Shown: positions 61,842 to 64,000 of the stretch, one piece after another
How the letters are laid out: every line of letters begins with the position of its first letter
Numbering within the stretch: position 1 is the stretch's first letter
From: Paenibacillus phytorum
GTDB lineage: Bacteria; Bacillota; Bacilli; Paenibacillales; NBRC-103111
Assembly: GCF_013141715.1 (NCBI RefSeq)
Contig: NZ_WHOA01000248.1
Coordinates: 1-64,000, forward strand
Direction: 5' to 3'
DNA: 64,000 bases
Made by a program: the position numbers and the translations under genes
Notes under the pieces: generated by a model
What the model was told of the DNA's origin: nothing
The model's database searches: none
Seen by the model: only the letters and a program-made list of their open reading frames with translations

Positions 61842-64000
61842 TTAATTCAACGTTATTTTTCCGTAGAGAGAAGGATCCTTGGATTTGCCTATCCCGCTTC
61901 CCCATTCCAGCCAGCCGATCCGCCCAGCTCCGTCATTCGTATTGACGAGCACAGACATATAGATCGGGACTCCCGCCTGAGGAACATAGGGATAAAGCTC
62001 CGACCAGTCGAGATGGATCTTATAAAGCGTTTGGGTTCCCGTACGGTCGATATGGATTTGTCCATGCTGGACGAATTGCTGCTGCTGCGTCCAATTGTAT
62101 GGAAGATCGCCTCCGATATAAGGCGTCGTTTCCTTCCAAAGCCTGGGCCCCTCTGCTGTCAAGGCCGCCTGAAAATCCATGCGCGCTTCCGCTGGCGCAC
62201 CCAGCCCGTATGTATCGATAGCGAATTGCAGGCTGTCGCCCCGCCAGTACAAACCGGCCGTCTCATTTTGTACAAAAACGGCATCTGCTACATCGACGGT
62301 AAGATCAATGCCATCCTCCGTATAGCCAAGTGCGAACTTAGCATCCAATCCGGATGGCCGTGTTTGCCCCGTCTCCGAATCGAACACCCAATCGTTTTCA
62401 ATCCATGTAATCGGCTCCGTGCGCAGCTCCCCGGTTTCATGATCAAACAGCTCACCTGCTTGACCAGCACCAACTGGAATCGTCGCGCTGCGCCTTACCT
62501 TGTCGTAATCCGAGAGCAATACCTCGTCTGATAAAGGCAGCTCGCCTAACTTGGTTTCGTCCAACTGCTCGATATAATACATTCGTCCAGGCTTCAGTAC
62601 CAAGGAAGCGTCCGCCAAATATGATCGTCCCGTCCAATCCCTAATCTTTGTTTGCGGCGTAAAAGCGTCTGCCAGGCGCGAATCAATGACCTGCTCGTTC
62701 TCGCCACTAAGCCAGAGAACAGTTAGCGGCGTCCCACCGTTATCGAGGTATACCGCATTTTGAACACTGGACAGCGCATACTCTCCGCGGTACGATACCG
62801 TTTGGCCGGCCGTTTCCAAGAAGCGGTGCAGCGCGACGGCTCCAAGCCTTGGCTCGATTTGCGGCTTTTTGCGGAATAAGCCGGATGCATGCGTATGCCA
62901 GCCGTCGGCCTTCGCGAAAGTTAGGGCTTCGGTCTCCACTTGGTTCATTATCTCAAAATAAGCAATTTGTTCTGACCCGTGCTTGATTTGATACAAGTAA
63001 TCGAGCAAGATTTTGAACGCGATCTCTTTTTCCGAAGGCACCGCAGTCAATCCGATCGAGCTGATCAAGCCGGCATGGCTTTCGGATGTAACCCAATCCT
63101 TGGAGGCTGCTTCGTATTGATCATCCAAATCCTTGAAATAATCGGCATTTGGAAAGGCGCCATGGAGCGCTAGCTTGTCGTAATAGCTAGTCGCGCCCAA
63201 ACGAAGCAGTTCCCTGTAGAACGGAAGATAACGCCGGCCTCCCAGTCCGCCGATCCAAACCTCCGATTCTGGCTGCTCCTCTTTGATCGTTTCATAGCTC
63301 GTTTGCAACAGCTCCACAAACTTCTCCGGTGTATCCCGCCAGAAGATGCTTCCGCCAGGAAGATGCGGCTCATTCCAGACTTCCCACTTACTTATACGAT
63401 CCCCGTAACGGTCGATCAACGCACGCAGGAAATCAGCCAAATCCTCCATATCAGCAGGTGCATAAGCAGCATAGCCCGGAACGGCTGTATAAATCTGAGC
63501 ATCCTCCGGATGTGAGGAAGCCCACTGCGGGGTGAACAAAATATTGCCCGCCAGCTCGAAACCATACGAACGGAGCATGTCGACTTGAGCGTCGAACGCT
63601 GTCCAGTTATACGTACCGCGTGAGGGCTCAAGAGCCATCGCCGTATTCGTGAACTGTGTGCCCCACGGAACCGAATGAATTCTCGCCATGCTGAAACCGA
63701 TTGTATCTGCCAGCTGAACCGCTTGCTCGCCTTCAAGCTGATAGCTGAAGCCAAACATCGGGCTCCTTTGGGACATTGCCTTCGTATCGCCGTCCGCTAC
63801 GGCAACGGCGTACCGGTCCCTCACGAATTGACCCGCCGTTCCCTTCGCCGAAGTAACGGTGTATGCTTCAGTATGGGCCACTGGGGTCGTATCGCCTGTT
63901 TTGACATAATCAAACGCGATTTCGTAATACCCAGCCCGTTCAGGCTCCCAACTCCAGCCATCACTCAACATCGTCTGCCGATTGACTGTCGATTGGGCGA
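61842..64000 (-). CDS. Clan-A glycoside hydrolase with C-terminal carbohydrate-binding domain, 5' end cut off
   Basis: The frame is open to the window edge beyond the ATG at 63971, so the N-terminus is missing. A TIM barrel of about 330 residues contains VWNEPHLPGG with the acid/base Glu and WVTSESHAG with the likely nucleophile Glu, the GH39-like arrangement. A beta-sandwich follows, and the last 190 residues (DLTVDVADAVFVQNE to GRIGWLEWGSGIGK) resemble a CBM9/DOMON-type module. A glycan-degrading secreted enzyme is likely, and the importer operon beside it may take up the products. Family assignment is tentative. Confidence 0.75.
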   Translation of the reverse strand, partial: AQSTVNRQTMLSDGWSWEPERAGYYEIAFDYVKTGDTTPVAHTEAYTVTSAKGTAGQFVRDRYAVAVADGDTKAMSQRSPMFGFSYQLEGEQAVQLADTIGFSMARIHSVPWGTQFTNTAMALEPSRGTYNWTAFDAQVDMLRSYGFELAGNILFTPQWASSHPEDAQIYTAVPGYAAYAPADMEDLADFLRALIDRYGDRISKWEVWNEPHLPGGSIFWRDTPEKFVELLQTSYETIKEEQPESEVWIGGLGGRRYLPFYRELLRLGATSYYDKLALHGAFPNADYFKDLDDQYEAASKDWVTSESHAGLISSIGLTAVPSEKEIAFKILLDYLYQIKHGSEQIAYFEIMNQVETEALTFAKADGWHTHASGLFRKKPQIEPRLGAVALHRFLETAGQTVSYRGEYALSSVQNAVYLDNGGTPLTVLWLSGENEQVIDSRLADAFTPQTKIRDWTGRSYLADASLVLKPGRMYYIEQLDETKLGELPLSDEVLLSDYDKVRRSATIPVGAGQAGELFDHETGELRTEPITWIENDWVFDSETGQTRPSGLDAKFALGYTEDGIDLTVDVADAVFVQNETAGLYWRGDSLQFAIDTYGLGAPAEARMDFQAALTAEGPRLWKETTPYIGGDLPYNWTQQQQFVQHGQIHIDRTGTQTLYKIHLDWSELYPYVPQAGVPIYMSVLVNTNDGAGRIGWLEWGSGIGKSKDPSLYGKITLN

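Overview
The window looks like chromosomal DNA of a Paenibacillus-type soil Firmicute. This rests on the repeated LplA/LplB/YtcP carbohydrate importers, the YesM/YesN two-component pairs, membrane-anchored AraC regulators, a YheC/D spore-coat-type ATP-grasp protein and strong GGAGG ribosome sites. There is no tRNA, rRNA or CRISPR array that I can see. Most genes lie on the minus strand. The right-hand end cuts through a glycoside hydrolase.

Region by region. (1) 252-10373: an alpha-galactoside-type locus, with importer LplB-YtcP-lipoprotein, a cupin, a Gfo/Idh/MocA oxidoreductase and a GH36 alpha-galactosidase, plus a YesN/YesM pair upstream. (2) 10374-19169: an accessory stretch with an ATP-grasp protein, a decayed GNAT acetyltransferase, an OmpR/sensor kinase/serine-hydrolase operon, a methyltransferase remnant, a WYL regulator and a COG4705 membrane protein. 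(3) 19295-24524: a tryptophan-to-anthranilate (kynurenine) operon, kynU-permease-kynA-kynB, with a divergent TetR gene. A palindrome covers the kynU promoter and a MITE-like element sits exactly between kynA and kynB. (4) 24598-31943: an unknown membrane protein, a GrpB remnant, and an AraC regulator divergent from a second importer, with a 21-bp-spaced direct repeat between them. (5) 32047-34841: a gene graveyard (frameshifted YVTN propeller, gutted hydroxy-acid oxidase, truncated chromate transporter) around an intact formylglycine-generating enzyme. (6) 35023-49417: a sulfated-glycan locus with two cytoplasmic Cys-type sulfatases, importer permeases, MgtC, a beta-phosphoglucomutase-type HAD, a NagZ-type GH3, a tyrosine-phosphatase-fold protein, the binding lipoprotein and a YesN/YesM pair. 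(7) 49661-55542: a MalFG-type importer with a second phosphatase of the same family, a metallophosphoesterase and a divergent GntR regulator. (8) 55787-64000: a fifth importer with its AraC regulator and a clan-A glycoside hydrolase that runs off the window.

The most interesting feature is in region 6. A 42-bp element occurs three times, at 40409-40450, 46038-46079 and 49548-49589. Each copy lies exactly 17 bp upstream of a TATAAT on the minus strand, ahead of the permease-sulfatase operon, the binding protein-phosphatase-GH3-HAD operon and the kinase-regulator operon. This is best read as an activator site for the YesN-type regulator encoded there. It joins two separated operons and the regulator itself into one sulfated-oligosaccharide regulon. 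The kinase-regulator copy is followed about 20 nt after the predicted start by an intrinsic terminator, which suggests an attenuated autoregulatory loop. The nearby formylglycine-generating enzyme would activate the sulfatases in the cytoplasm. Its open frame extends upstream of the first ATG through a sulfatase-like CSASR motif to an ATA codon with a good ribosome site.

None of the five importers has an ATPase gene in the window, so a shared MsmX-type ATPase elsewhere is inferred.
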